DNA of 64,000 nucleotides, taken from positions 372,001-436,000 of the forward strand of contig NC_047501.1 in the NCBI RefSeq assembly GCF_002079055.1, in the 5' to 3' direction. Within the stretch, counting starts at the first letter, position 1. Each line of letters begins with the position of its first letter. Of this stretch, positions 29,238 through 40,000 are shown one piece after another. Under the pieces are notes generated by a model that searched no databases, was not told the DNA's origin, and was given only the letters and a program-made list of their open reading frames with translations. Source of the stretch: Saccharomyces paradoxus. Taxonomy: Eukaryota; Ascomycota; Saccharomycetes; Saccharomycetales; Saccharomycetaceae. The position numbers and the translations under genes were made by a program.

Positions 29238-30697
29238 ATGGACGATATAATCACGCAAGTTTCTCCAGATAATGCAGAGTCCGCTCCGATTCTACAGGAA
29301 CAGCAACAACAGCAAAACGCTCAGTATGAGGGTAACGAGGAGGATTATGGTGATTCATTAATTCATTTGAACATTCAGGAAAACCATTACTTTATCACCA
29401 GGGACCAGTTGATGTCTCTGCCTGAATCCTTATTATTATGTTTATTTCCCTCAGGTGTTTTCTTGGACCGTTGTGGTCAGGTCATCACTAATTTGACCAG
29501 AGACGATGAAGTCTATATTGTTAATTTCCCACCAGATTGTTTTGAGTACATCATGGAGATATATACAAAGGCACATGATGATTTGTATAATCATCCGTGG
29601 AAAAATTTTTTGACAGGCCATCAAGTAGTTTTGTTTCCAATGCAAAGGGTTTTTTCGGGCTGAGTAGTAACAACTCAATTTCAAGCAATAATGAGCAAGA
29701 TATTCTACATCAAAAGCCCGCTATTATTGTTTTGAGAGAAGACTTGGATTATTATTGTGTACCTCAGGAGGAATTCCAGTTTGATTCGACCAATGAAGAA
29801 AATAATGAGGATTTATTGCGACATTTTATGGCTCAAGTGAAAATGGCTGCTGGCAGTTATTTAACTTCAAAGACATCGATTTTCCAAGGTTTGTATTCTT
29901 CGAATAGACTAAAGCAGCAGCAGCAACAGCAGAGAATTGAAAAAGAGGCTAATTCTTCTTCAAAGGCGAAGTCTACCTCGAAAAAATTGGGACCTGCTGA
30001 ACAACATCTAATGGATATGTTGTGTTCCTCCGGATTTACGAAGGAAACTTGTTGGGGTAACAGAACTCAAGAAACTGGCAAAACAGTCATAAGTTCACTA
30101 TCTCTTTGTCGATTGGCTAACGAGACCACTGAAGGGTTTAGGCAAAAATTCAGCGAGGCAAAGGCTAAGTGGGAGGCAGAGCACAAGCCCTCTCAAGACA
30201 CCTTTATCACCCCAATGCAATCCAATATATCGGTTAACTCTTTATCTGCAAGTAAATCTAATAGCACCATTTCCACAGCTAGGAATTTTACAAGTGGAAG
30301 TACAGTACCTGCTACAGCGCGTGACAAGAGAAAATCAAGGCTGTCGAAACTAGCAGATAACGTTCGTTCTCATTCCTCCTCAAGACATAGTTCGCAGACC
30401 AGAAGTAAACCGCCGGAATTGCCCAAATTGTATGATCTAGTGCCAAAACCTAATATCAACGCAAAGCTGTTATTGTTTTGGAGAAAGCCAGCCCGTAAAT
30501 GTTGGTGGGGTGAAGAAGACATTGAGCTAGAAGTGGAGGTTTTTGGCTCTTGGAAAGATGAATCAAAGAAAATCATTGAGTTGGTTTTGCCAACAAACGT
30601 GGACCCTGAAGCTGAACTACATAAAATCATTGTACCCGTCCGATTACATATTCGTAGAGTTTGGACTTTAGAGTTGAGTGTTATTGGGGTGCAGTGA
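29238..30697 (+). CDS. WHI2: Whi2, stress and TORC1 regulator, frameshifted
   Basis: Whi2 works with the phosphatases Psr1/Psr2 to switch on the Msn2 stress response and to damp TORC1 and Ras when amino acids run low. The gene is present end to end but in two frames. The first 120 codons (29238-29597; a BTB/POZ-like domain) match Whi2 up to DDLYNHP, then run into an alien tail and stop at 29663. From 29597 the next frame carries EKFFDRPSSSFV and the remaining 366 residues without fault. 120 plus 366 gives 486, the normal length, so one base is missing inside CCGTGG at 29595-29600 (S. cerevisiae would read CCGGTGG). Either the strain lacks most of Whi2 or the assembly has an error. No programmed frameshift is known in this gene. 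Confidence 0.93.
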
Positions 30698-31385
30698 GTG
30701 TATATAATATATTAGAGAAAGAAATAGAAAGAGAAGGGGTCGAACAGACATATGTTACGGTATGGTGTCTTGGTATTCCTTCTTTCTGCTTCTCCTTTGT
30801 TACGAAATGATGTATATTTGTATCTCTATAATTAAATTATATGAACTGTCTTAAAGTACAGGAAGGAGAGAGAATATGGCGTTACAGACTACTTGGTGTT
30901 GCTGTTCATATCTTCGCATCCCCTCCTGCAAATAACGGTTTTTCCATTGTTCGTTCCCAGATTACCCGCATGTAATAATGTCGTACATTGTTCGAAAAAT
31001 ATCACTCAAAAGCAGCATTGATCCGGTATAAAACAATAGAATTTTTTTTTTTTTTTTTATGATTATTGTTATGATTATTCTGACTCATGTGTTATTTCAC
31101 TAGTTTATTAATTTTTTTTATTTATAGGGAAACGTGATTACAAATTTGCAACATTACTATACACCACACATCTGCACTATTAAGAATCAGGATCTCCTTT
31201 TAATTTGCTGTTAAAAAATTTAATCTTAAGGGAGGGTCATTGGCTGTTAATGTATGCTGGTCTGGTAAAGCCAAATATTCTTATAGAAAGATCGTTTACT
31301 ACCCCATAGTTACTGGGAACAGGATCCATTGGTCAAATAGAAATCATAAAACATTAAGGAATCAGGACTTTTTTTTTCGAAAATC
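30698..31385. other. Intergenic, WHI2 3' end and IRC23 promoter
   Basis: A 688 bp AT-rich gap with a Reb1 site (30962-30968), a 17-base T run at 31042-31058 and a short direct repeat of ATGATTATT just after it. The Reb1 site plus T run looks like a nucleosome-free promoter, though it is over 300 bp from the IRC23 ATG. Confidence 0.5.
30962..30968 (+). promoter_or_regulatory. Reb1 site between WHI2 and IRC23
   Basis: TTACCCG is the Reb1 core. It is 265 bp past the WHI2 stop and about 420 bp upstream of IRC23. Reb1 can act as promoter factor or as a transcription roadblock, and both are possible here. Confidence 0.4.
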
Positions 31386-31859
31386 ATGATAGAGGCGTTG
31401 GAAATAGTTCTACTGCTCGTTATACAATCACTTCAATATATCTGCCGCACATGCATAGCTTTTTTGCTAATACCATTTTTAGGTTTATATGCATTCGACC
31501 TCTTTCTGTACATTTATCGGATGACGTTGTATCTGTCACAGATGTTCAATTACAAGAGAAAATTAGGCCGTTCTAAAAGAATTAGTAGGCCGCATAGTCC
31601 AAGATTGCATAAGAGATATAACAGTGGGGATTGCATGGACACTGTAATTGGCCAAATAAGGGATTTGAGGATTTTTTTGTTGTCCGCGATCCATAGCCAC
31701 TCCAAGAGATTCTTCTCTACGACACTTCATACAAAGTCAGCCATTAACACTGCTGTTGACACGACTGATGTCGAAACTACATCAGATGTATCTAGTTTCA
31801 CAAATCTACATTTAACAAGGTCATCGGAAGAAGGCTATTATATTGCAGGATCGATATAA
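31386..31859 (+). CDS. IRC23: Irc23, small membrane protein of unknown function
   Basis: The 157 residues match IRC23 in S. cerevisiae in length and in its start (MIEALEIVLLLVIQSL). In that species the product localises to the ER and its loss raises Rad52 foci; the molecular function is unknown. Seen: a hydrophobic N-terminal third (residues 5-55) likely spanning the membrane twice, a basic stretch (YKRKLGRSKRISRPHSPRL), a Thr/Ser-rich region and an acidic tail ending EEGYYIAGSI. I can add no catalytic motif. Confidence 0.93.
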   Translation: MIEALEIVLLLVIQSLQYICRTCIAFLLIPFLGLYAFDLFLYIYRMTLYLSQMFNYKRKLGRSKRISRPHSPRLHKRYNSGDCMDTVIGQIRDLRIFLLSAIHSHSKRFFSTTLHTKSAINTAVDTTDVETTSDVSSFTNLHLTRSSEEGYYIAGSI

Positions 31860-32197
31860 TAAAATGGAAGACACTATTGTTAGTGTGATTTGAACGGAAT
31901 TAAGATGGCATAATGGATACACACAGGTGAAGAGCGGTTTGATACATGACCTGACCATAGGGGAAAGAGTATGCTCCCATACCCGTATACATTCATATAT
32001 ATATATATATATATAGCAAATATTATATGACTGTTTGCTATCTTTGTCATTTTATACGCAGTGTTCCTCATATTATGCAGAGACGAGGGAGAAAAATAAG
32101 CCAAAACACATTTAACCGTGTAGTAATGAACCATGTGCAGTAATCCTCGTTCTATTTTATAAAGAAACAAAACAAGACACAAATAGAACAATTGAAA
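31860..32197. other. Intergenic, IRC23 3' end and TOM6 promoter
   Basis: A 338 bp gap whose only feature is an alternating (AT)10 microsatellite at 31995-32015. Confidence 0.55.
31995..32015. repeat. AT dinucleotide microsatellite
   Basis: Ten AT units plus one A in a row. Such runs vary in length between yeast strains. Confidence 0.85.
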
Positions 32198-32383
32198 ATG
32201 AACGGTATGTTTGCTATGCCAGGCGCAGGTGCAGGTGCGGCCTCCCCACAACAACCAAAATCAAGATTCCAAACTTTCAAGGAATCTCCACTATACACAA
32301 TTGCATTAAACGGTGCCTTTTTCATTGCGGGAGTGGCGTTCATTCAATCTCCACTCATGGACATGTTAGCCCCACAATTATAA
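32198..32383 (+). CDS. TOM6: Tom6, small subunit of the mitochondrial outer-membrane translocase
   Basis: Tom6 stabilises the TOM complex by promoting the association of Tom40 with Tom22. The 61 residues equal the S. cerevisiae length. A short Ala/Gly-rich N terminus (MNGMFAMPGAGAGAAS) leads to a single hydrophobic tail segment (ALNGAFFIAGVAFIQSPLM), the tail anchor, and the end DMLAPQL. The open frame starts two codons earlier with TTG; the ATG at 32198 is the start. It is a short gene that length cut-offs could miss. Confidence 0.95.
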   Translation: MNGMFAMPGAGAGAASPQQPKSRFQTFKESPLYTIALNGAFFIAGVAFIQSPLMDMLAPQL

Positions 32384-32835
32384 GAGGCTAGTCCTTTTGT
32401 AGTTGAGTTCTTCTCACTTACCTGTATATATATTGGTTCTGGGTTCTCAAAAGAATTTACCAAATATGTTTATATTTTATTCTCGAATTATGTAAAGTTG
32501 GTAATTTATATAATAGTAAAAAAGCAAATACGCCTTATATTTTTTATCTCTTTTAATGCAAGCTTTATTTTATATAGTTGTTCGTTATTCACCAGAGCGT
32601 TGTGACAACATGAGAGTAACAAACGTTTTGTAATCTCCGAAAAAAGGAGATACAGTGCAGTTCTGTTTGTATTATGTGAGACGTTGTTTCACAAAAAAAG
32701 TAATCAACAAACTGAAATAAAAGCAACTGCTTCCTATCGATGCTGTTTTAATGAGAAATAGTAATAATATATTCAAAGCTTTTTGGAATTAGATTAAAGT
32801 GTTTTACATATTTTGAGTTGTTATATATTAAAGTT
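32384..32835. other. Intergenic, TOM6 and DBP5 3' ends
   Basis: A 452 bp AT-rich gap between converging genes. A small hairpin (ATCTCC with GGAGAT) lies near 32634-32652. No gene or RNA recognised. Confidence 0.5.
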
Positions 32836-34290
32836 CTAATCCTTTAAAACTTTTTTTACTATTTTTTCGACTTCATCCCAATCATCCGTTGGAACACGAG
32901 TCATTTCTATATCACCGAAGTATTTTTGAATTGCAGATAGAATGTTGAAAGAATTTTTGTCATGTACAAATGAAATGGCAACACCCTTTCTACCGAATCT
33001 ACCGGTTCTACCAATCCTGTGAATGTAAGTAGCTGGATCAGCTTGTCCGTTAGCAAGCGTTGGAAGATCATAGTTGACAACCATTGAGACGGTAGGGATA
33101 TCGATACCACGGGCAAGAACGTTAGTAGTGATCAAAACTTTGGATCTACCTTCTCTGAAGTCGTCTATTAATCTGTCCCTTTCTTGTGTCTGTAAATCAC
33201 CATGCAAGATGGAAACTTCATGTCCTTCACTCTTCAACTTCCCATATAGGACGTTTGCCGTTTTTTTGGTGGCAACAAAAATAATAGAGGATCCAATTGT
33301 CATTAAACCATAGAGCTCGGTTAAAACATCAAACTTATCTGCTTCGTTTTTGCAGTCCATATATAGTTGTTTGATAGCATCGACGTTAACTTCGTTCGTT
33401 TGTAATTCCAAGGTATTAGCATTCGGAACGATCTTCTTCGCGTACTGCCTAACTGCATCAGCAAAAGTAGCACTAAATAAAACCAGTTGGGTATCCTTGG
33501 GCAAAAATCTCTTAACACGAATACACTGATCACCTAGGCCCTGCTGATCTAACATGTTGTCAGCTTCATCCAAAACAAAAATCTTAATTTTCTGCAACTG
33601 CATTAATTTTCTACGCATTAGGTCAAGAACTGTACCTGGGGTACCAACGATTACTTGAGCGTTAATTTGCTTGTTTTTCTCAAAAGAATCGGGAACAATT
33701 AACTGGCTGGTTATTTTTGTGAATTTACCCATTTCTTGAACAACCTCTAATGTTTGTCTAGCCAGTTCTCTGGAGGGGGCTAAACAAATTGCCTGTGGAG
33801 ATGCATCTTCTGGGTTTACTCTTGTTAGCATTGTTAAAGAAAAGGCGGCAGTCTTACCGGTACCTGATTGAGACTGAGCGATCATGTTTCTAGGAGGATT
33901 ATGCAATAATAACGGCAACGCCCTTTCTTGAATTTTAGATGGTTTCTGAAATTTCATAGCATATATCCCTTTTAGCAATTCTGGTGCTAATCCTAATTCA
34001 TCAAAAGATTTAGCACTGTACAACGGAGAATTTGGGTCAGCCTGGATATCGGCAAGTTTGACCTTAACTTCATATTCTGAGCTAATCAAATTACTATCCT
34101 TTTCCTTGCTTTTTTTATCCTCAGCTTTTGGAACTAGTTTTTCTTCAGGCTTAGTTGGATCAGGGGCGTTTTCTGGTTGGGCTTTGTCTGTTTCTTTCGT
34201 TGAAACTTCATTTGAGCTTGTGCCCTCTTTCTCATTATCGATCTTTAAAGAGGCCAGTAAATCGGCCGGATCCCTCTTCGTGTCACTCAT
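32836..34290 (-). CDS. DBP5: Dbp5, DEAD-box ATPase for mRNA export
   Basis: Dbp5 sits at the cytoplasmic face of the nuclear pore and, activated by Gle1-IP6 and Nup159, strips export factors from mRNA; it also acts in translation termination. The 484 residues (482 in S. cerevisiae) show the whole helicase set: Q motif (FQKPSKIQ near 114), motif I SGTGKT (142-147), APSRELARQT (171-180), DEAD (241-244), FSATF, then in domain 2 HGDLQTQERD, TTNVLARGID and HRIGRTGRFGRKG. The charged N-terminal 80 residues are disordered. It starts at the first ATG (MSDTKRDPAD). A Reb1 site lies 138 bp upstream. Confidence 0.97.
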   Translation of the reverse strand: MSDTKRDPADLLASLKIDNEKEGTSSNEVSTKETDKAQPENAPDPTKPEEKLVPKAEDKKSKEKDSNLISSEYEVKVKLADIQADPNSPLYSAKSFDELGLAPELLKGIYAMKFQKPSKIQERALPLLLHNPPRNMIAQSQSGTGKTAAFSLTMLTRVNPEDASPQAICLAPSRELARQTLEVVQEMGKFTKITSQLIVPDSFEKNKQINAQVIVGTPGTVLDLMRRKLMQLQKIKIFVLDEADNMLDQQGLGDQCIRVKRFLPKDTQLVLFSATFADAVRQYAKKIVPNANTLELQTNEVNVDAIKQLYMDCKNEADKFDVLTELYGLMTIGSSIIFVATKKTANVLYGKLKSEGHEVSILHGDLQTQERDRLIDDFREGRSKVLITTNVLARGIDIPTVSMVVNYDLPTLANGQADPATYIHRIGRTGRFGRKGVAISFVHDKNSFNILSAIQKYFGDIEMTRVPTDDWDEVEKIVKKVLKD

Positions 34291-34770
34291 TCCGATTTAA
34301 GGTTGTAAGTATTTATCTAAATATTTTTTGGTTCCTGACCGACTATGTAGTGATGTATAAAGATCAATCTGTTTATAAAGGTAATGCAAATTTTGCCATG
34401 CTTTGTCTTGATTGAAAAAATTAAATACGGGTAATATCGCGACGGTAAACAATAATAATAACGTAATAATGATGATAATCATGGCATTTTTTTACGCAGT
34501 TGAGTTATCTGTTAAAGGATAATACATATGTTTCGCTGATGCGTGATAGCATCATCATATTAACTGCATGTAAATGTTTCTTGCGTATTTTCTATTAGGC
34601 AATTCTAGAGCGGTAGGCTAAAAATTTATTAAAATTAAAGGTATTATTTAATCTTGAAGGTCGTTAAAATCTATAATAGTACGTGTATCAAACACGTATG
34701 AGATTGATATTATTTTTGTTACTTGGTTGAAGGGTGAAGAAGTTTGGTTTTACGATGTGGATAAAATTTA
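34291..34770. other. Intergenic, DBP5 promoter and STD1 3' end
   Basis: A 480 bp AT-rich gap containing one Reb1 site (34428-34434) and an AAT-rich stretch near 34449-34480. Nothing else recognised. Confidence 0.5.
34428..34434 (+). promoter_or_regulatory. Reb1 site of DBP5
   Basis: CGGGTAA is the reverse complement of the Reb1 core, 138 bp upstream of the DBP5 ATG, the usual spacing for an essential gene promoter. Confidence 0.5.
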
Positions 34771-36105
34771 CTAAGACATTTTGTCAGGTTTCCAATCTAA
34801 CCCCAATCGTTGATAAACCTGTGTTTGGCATTGAAACCAGATGGCTGCCCTCTCTTCTGAAGTTAATGACACCTTATTAACGACATTTTTTTGTGTACCA
34901 GCACCTAATGCCTTAGCATCGTTTTTGTAATTCTTCAGTTGCAAATTTTTTATTAAAGCCTTTTTCAAAAGACTACCTGAGTTAGCACAGTCATGCGCTA
35001 AAAAACCATGCGGTATGAGGCTTGGAGGGGGCATATCGGGCCTTTTTAAATTTGAGTTTAGTAATTTCCATCTCTTGTATTCAGAGCGCTTTTGCTTAAA
35101 GTCATATCTACACTGGGCCTCGACGGCAACATTCAATAAATAGTTTTCAATTATATTTCTCCACTCAGGCTTTGATAGACGCATTATGGGCTCGTTCGAT
35201 CCCGTCATTTCTTCATGTCTTTTTCTTGCCGAGGCCACTGTATACTTCGCACTTGTTAACTTAAAATTGCGGTCCAGATTTGCTTCCATGTATAGGTCTG
35301 AGTTAACTAATGTTGCTATTATAAATTCATCACTGGAACGTAGGGGAAGTAATTGCAATCTAAATTGCGGTAAATTAATACCTGAAGTCACTACTGTAGG
35401 TAACTGGGATCCCCATTCTGGCCTTAACTGTTCCACAATTAACAAAGACCGTATATCGTTTAAATCCCAGTCTAGCAACTCACGTTTTGTAAACTTGGGA
35501 CGCCCATTGTAAAGTATATTTGCAGGATCAGACATAAGAACTTCAGGAGAATACATGTCATAAAAGGTCTTAGGTAGAGCATCTTCAAGCGTTACTTCTG
35601 TGACAAACTTAGGCGTCTTTGCATCAATTAGTGAACTGCCTGTCGTGATATGCGTAAGAACAGTGGATGGATGTGAAAAGATGCTTGATTCGTATGAAGA
35701 GGAATGATCCGAAACAAAACTTTGACTATCTGGAGTAGTTATCCGTTGGATGATCGCATTTCCTGGAGTTGCGTTGTTTACATCCATGGGTTTAATTCCT
35801 GCAGTGGGCAGTAACCTCTTTCTAATCTCTATTCTTGCCCTATCTGCATACTCTGGTGGCGTGGTAACAAAATTATTGTTGCTCCTAACATTCCCTGAAT
35901 TGGAGCTCAAACTATAGTGGTTTGATGTGTTTATGTCTTGGTTATTATGTGGAAGATTGTTGTTGAACCCTATAGGAGGAAGGCTTTTTGTTATTTCGAT
36001 GTCAACGCTGGGTTGCACATTCTTTGAATTTTCATCATGTCTTTTTGATTTCCTTTTCCCTAATACTTGATTTCTCGCTGTTGCTGGAGGTGGTGAAACA
36101 AACAT
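34771..36105 (-). CDS. STD1: Std1, glucose-sensing co-regulator of Rgt1 and Snf1
   Basis: Std1 and its paralogue Mth1 hold Rgt1 on hexose-transporter promoters when glucose is low; Std1 also stimulates the Snf1 kinase. The 444 residues match S. cerevisiae. The N-terminal 170 residues are Asn/Ser-rich and variable. The conserved part starts around [18 protein letters not shown] and continues through [18 protein letters not shown], the [20 protein letters not shown] block and [20 protein letters not shown]; the end is [14 protein letters not shown]. These blocks distinguish Std1 from Mth1. Two Rgt1-type sites lie upstream, which suggests that Std1 is under the control of the factor it regulates. 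Confidence 0.95.
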   Translation of the reverse strand: MFVSPPPATARNQVLGKRKSKRHDENSKNVQPSVDIEITKSLPPIGFNNNLPHNNQDINTSNHYSLSSNSGNVRSNNNFVTTPPEYADRARIEIRKRLLPTAGIKPMDVNNATPGNAIIQRITTPDSQSFVSDHSSSYESSIFSHPSTVLTHITTGSSLIDAKTPKFVTEVTLEDALPKTFYDMYSPEVLMSDPANILYNGRPKFTKRELLDWDLNDIRSLLIVEQLRPEWGSQLPTVVTSGINLPQFRLQLLPLRSSDEFIIATLVNSDLYMEANLDRNFKLTSAKYTVASARKRHEEMTGSNEPIMRLSKPEWRNIIENYLLNVAVEAQCRYDFKQKRSEYKRWKLLNSNLKRPDMPPPSLIPHGFLAHDCANSGSLLKKALIKNLQLKNYKNDAKALGAGTQKNVVNKVSLTSEERAAIWFQCQTQVYQRLGLDWKPDKMS

Positions 36106-37050
36106 CTCGTTTACCTGTCTGCTTAGTAGTGCAAGTCCTCCTACAATACGCGATGGTGACGAAAATAATAGGTCAATTGAAGCTTCTAATATATTAAATA
36201 GGTCTCCTGCGGTATGATATTTCTTAAAGCCTTTTTTCTCGTCTATTTAGCTCGAAAACGTACCTTCTCTCGTTAATTTAAAAGAAAACTTCTAAACCAT
36301 AACTCTGTCTTTTAATAACTCCCGGAATTTTTCCGTTATTGAACTAAGAGCAGCTTTCGCTAAAAGATTTTCCGTGTTCTCAAAAGAAAAGGAAAAAAAT
36401 TGGACAAAAACCCCCGTACGAAAATTTTCCTGCTTAGTTCAGTCGGATTTATTAAAAACTTTATTTCGTTTTTCCACAACACCCCCACGTTACCCGATCG
36501 TTTGTTGCAAGATTTTCCAATGGACGCTAGCATATTGGTCAAGGAGGAAGTGTAAGATGCCCTTTCGTGACTTGAGCAAAGGAGGGGTTGGCGCTGCATA
36601 GCATGAACCATCCAATAAGCTATATTCATCCCTGGACGGTAGCAGACCAGACTTGGCCTTTAAGTTTACGAAGTCAGAAAAGAAAGGTAGTGCCGTATTG
36701 GAAACATTCGCCGTTGGCTGCCACTTTCTTTTCAAAAGAGAAAAAGGGCATTTTTTTTTCTTCTAGATCTGAAAGAAAAAATGCATAATCCAAAGTAGAG
36801 TTTTCGCCTATTGGCTAAGAAGGGTTTTAATATTTTACAACAGAATATGTATTTATGTTTCAGCATGAGATCTCCTCGCTGTGAATATGCTTTATGTTGG
36901 AGTTATAAAACGTTACTGCTTTTCGTTTGTAAGAGCAGATATTATTATCTTAAAGTACCATTTTTATAATTGTATGAAGATTTTATAAATTTGTGAAAAC
37001 CTAAATTCACCATAAAAGCCAAAAGCGCGCGAGGTCATGAAAAAGTAGTT
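36106..37050. other. Intergenic, STD1 promoter and RAT1 3' end
   Basis: A 945 bp gap. The STD1-proximal part has two Rgt1-type motifs (36329-36374). Near 36850 ATTTATGTTTC is one base short of an ARS core. Several short overlapping frames at 36360-36788 lack homology or an ATG and were dismissed. Confidence 0.5.
36329..36374 (-). promoter_or_regulatory. Two Rgt1-type sites upstream of STD1
   Basis: TTTTCCG at 36329-36335 and 36368-36374 are CGGAAAA on the minus strand, fitting the Rgt1 consensus CGGANNA, 224-269 bp upstream of STD1. Rgt1 acts through clusters of this motif. I recall that STD1 is itself an Rgt1 target in S. cerevisiae. Confidence 0.4.
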
Positions 37051-40000
37051 TTAACGCTTATTTGTTCTTGAATTGTCATACCGACTTTGCTTGTTATTCC
37101 GAGAGTAGCTGTTGCCGCCGTACTGTCCACCGTTTCTATTTCCGGAATAGTTATTGATCCTATAGTTTGAATTCTGTCTGTAATTATTGTTTCCACCATC
37201 ATATCTACTATTATTGAAGCCAGATTGAGTGTTGTAGCTGTTCCTACCATAGTTGTAGGCGGGTTGTGTATTGTTTCTACTGAGCTCAGCGAAGTAAAAG
37301 AATGCACGATAACCACCAGTTCTTGGTTTGTATTGAGTAATACCTTTCGGTCCTACTGGAACAATATTTTGCTTCAGATCATTCCCGAAGTTCCAACGAC
37401 GGGAGTAATTTTGGTTATTGTACTTGTACATTATGGAATCAAGGTCATATGCTGTTAGGACCGATTCTGACGGAATGAACCCGTTTAGTATAATGGACTT
37501 ATTTCTTGATGGTAATGGGATTAATCTGTATGACATCTTTAGAATCAAACTAGTAGATAAATCTGGTAGTGACCCACCTTGAATTGGACACACCATTTTC
37601 CCATTTAATTCAAAACCTTCGACGTCCTTTGATACGATACCACTTAGCCCACTCTTGAAATGTTGAAACTTCACTATCACATGATTGTTGTTGTTGTCCT
37701 TCGAGTACAATTTCTTCGAAAATCTCTCATAATTAGCATTTTTGTTACTTATTAATAAAACAGGTTCTCCACGAATATTTCTTGCCCTCTCAGCATCAGA
37801 AAGTAAAGGATATTGTGCACGAACTGCTGTCAATAGTCTGTCTTGATCGATGAATGGGAGCAACGCTATGCCTTGCCAGGACATCTTCTTGCCATTCATA
37901 TCTATGGGAAACTCTTCAGGATAAAAATCAATAATCTCAGAATCAGGCTCAGACATTAAGGATCGGAAAATTTTTGGCAAAGTGTGGCCAGATGCAGCTG
38001 GCAAAACACTCATCAATTGTTCGTAAGGTAAAAATGGAGTACCTTCTTCGAACTTTATCTCCAAATGAGAAAACCCATGGAAATCTGTTGCCAGTGGGGC
38101 ATAATGGTACGGATAGAACCAATTCCAAGAAGCACAGCCTTGATAGTAATACATTAATACCCAAGCAACGCCTTCAATATAGCATTTTACCATATCTTTT
38201 CTTAACTGTTCAATATCTTGAGGAGTAACGTGAAATTTTGCTGTGTAATACCTTTCGTGGTAGCCAGGTTCGAATAGCTTGACAAATTCGTCTGTGTCAA
38301 AGACCCCATTTTTGGGACCTTCGCTGACGATCGTAGTACTGCGAATGGAGGAATCTCTTGATATTTCCGTAGTCTCAGAATTTTCCCTATCATTTACATC
38401 TGCTAGAATCTCATCCTTAATCTCTGTATCAAGATCGCACTCCGATTCCGCCTTCTCTGTCTTAATTTTTTTGTTATCCTTAGCAATTTCTTCTTCCTCT
38501 TCATTATCCTTTTCAAGGCGATGTTTCTTATTTATTAGTTTTTGTTTCATTACTTCTGCAAGGTTGAAGTTAGTTTTGTTAGCCTTGCTAACGGCATCAT
38601 CAATTTCCTCCTTGCTAACATCTTTCATCAGTTCATTGTTCTTATCACTCTGTTCCTTAACTTTAGCAATTGCTTCTTCGTTCCCTTCATTTGCAAGCAT
38701 TAGTTCCTTTTTCAATCTCACCATATCACTGGTAGTCAAGTTCCACGAACCTTTTGCTAAATTTCCTCGCGTATCATACATTTGCAGTTGTTCAGTAGCT
38801 ACTATAGGATGCCTATCTTGGCCTTTTGACATATTCTTCTGCGCTTTCCTTCTTTCAAATGCTTCTTTCTTTCTGGCTTCTTGAATATGTCTAGTTTTGA
38901 AGATGTCCCCCTCGCGAGAGCCAAGGTGTTGTAATAATGTTTCAACAGAAGGAAGATTTAAGACACCGTCACAGGTCATATATGTTTTCAATTTCGGTAG
39001 TACCACCTTCCAAATATCCAAGAGAATATCGATACTATTTTCCCTGACATCCAAACATGGTAAATGTGGCAAAAAGTCATTACCACAGAAAAAACACATG
39101 AAAACCCAATCGTCAATAGCCCTTTCTAAATCAAATGTGAAAGGAAGACCTGGGACCCATAATTCAGCGGACAAGTATTCCCTCAAAACATTTATGTGCA
39201 ACCACAAGAAAGGCTGTTCAGAATTTTGCTTTTGAAGAAACTGTTTTTCTTCTTCAGTCATATTTATGGTATCTTTCAAGTTATTTCTTTTCCGATTATC
39301 TTGAGCAAAAACATCTTCTCTTAAAATCTTAAAATGTGGCTCATGAGTGGCGAGGCCCAAAAAAATTAAATCAGCATCCAAACCGTATATACAATGCGTT
39401 GTATTGGGATTATATTCAGGATCAGCTCTTTGAGACCTAATAAAATTCATGATTTTATGCTCACCCTCACCTGGGACGGTAGCATCACTAATAATAACCT
39501 GCAGGTTTTTCCAACCTGGATCAGTGGCCAGTTTAAATGCTGTCCAATAACGTAGAGCCGCTGCAAGCTTATCCATAAACGGGGTGCCCGGAGTAATTGC
39601 ATTTGAATCCCAAGTTTTCTTGTTCCTGACGGCATCATCGATTATTTCACCAACTTCCTCTCGTTGTCTCATAATTTCTTCCCTAGCTTCATTTTCAATT
39701 TGAGCATCCCTAGCACTCCTGAATCTACGTGCTCTCTGCTGATTCATTTTGGCACGAGGAGCAACACCATCAACAGCCATAACAAGAACCTTGCGTGGTC
39801 TAGCCATATTTAACACACGGTTGGTGTATTCAAAAACTGCCAAAAGCATTTCATCTTCAGTCTCTGGAGGCGGTTTGTTTTCTGGATGCGAACATGGATG
39901 GACGATACCATTCATATCCAAATATAGATTGTCTAACTCACCGTTTGGATTTGGGGCAGAATAATCCAACGGCAATATGACACCGTCGACCACCTGAGGT

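Noticed and set aside
36360-36788. Several overlapping short frames on both strands upstream of STD1
   Set aside because: Most lack an ATG, none has a recognised domain, and they overlap one another.
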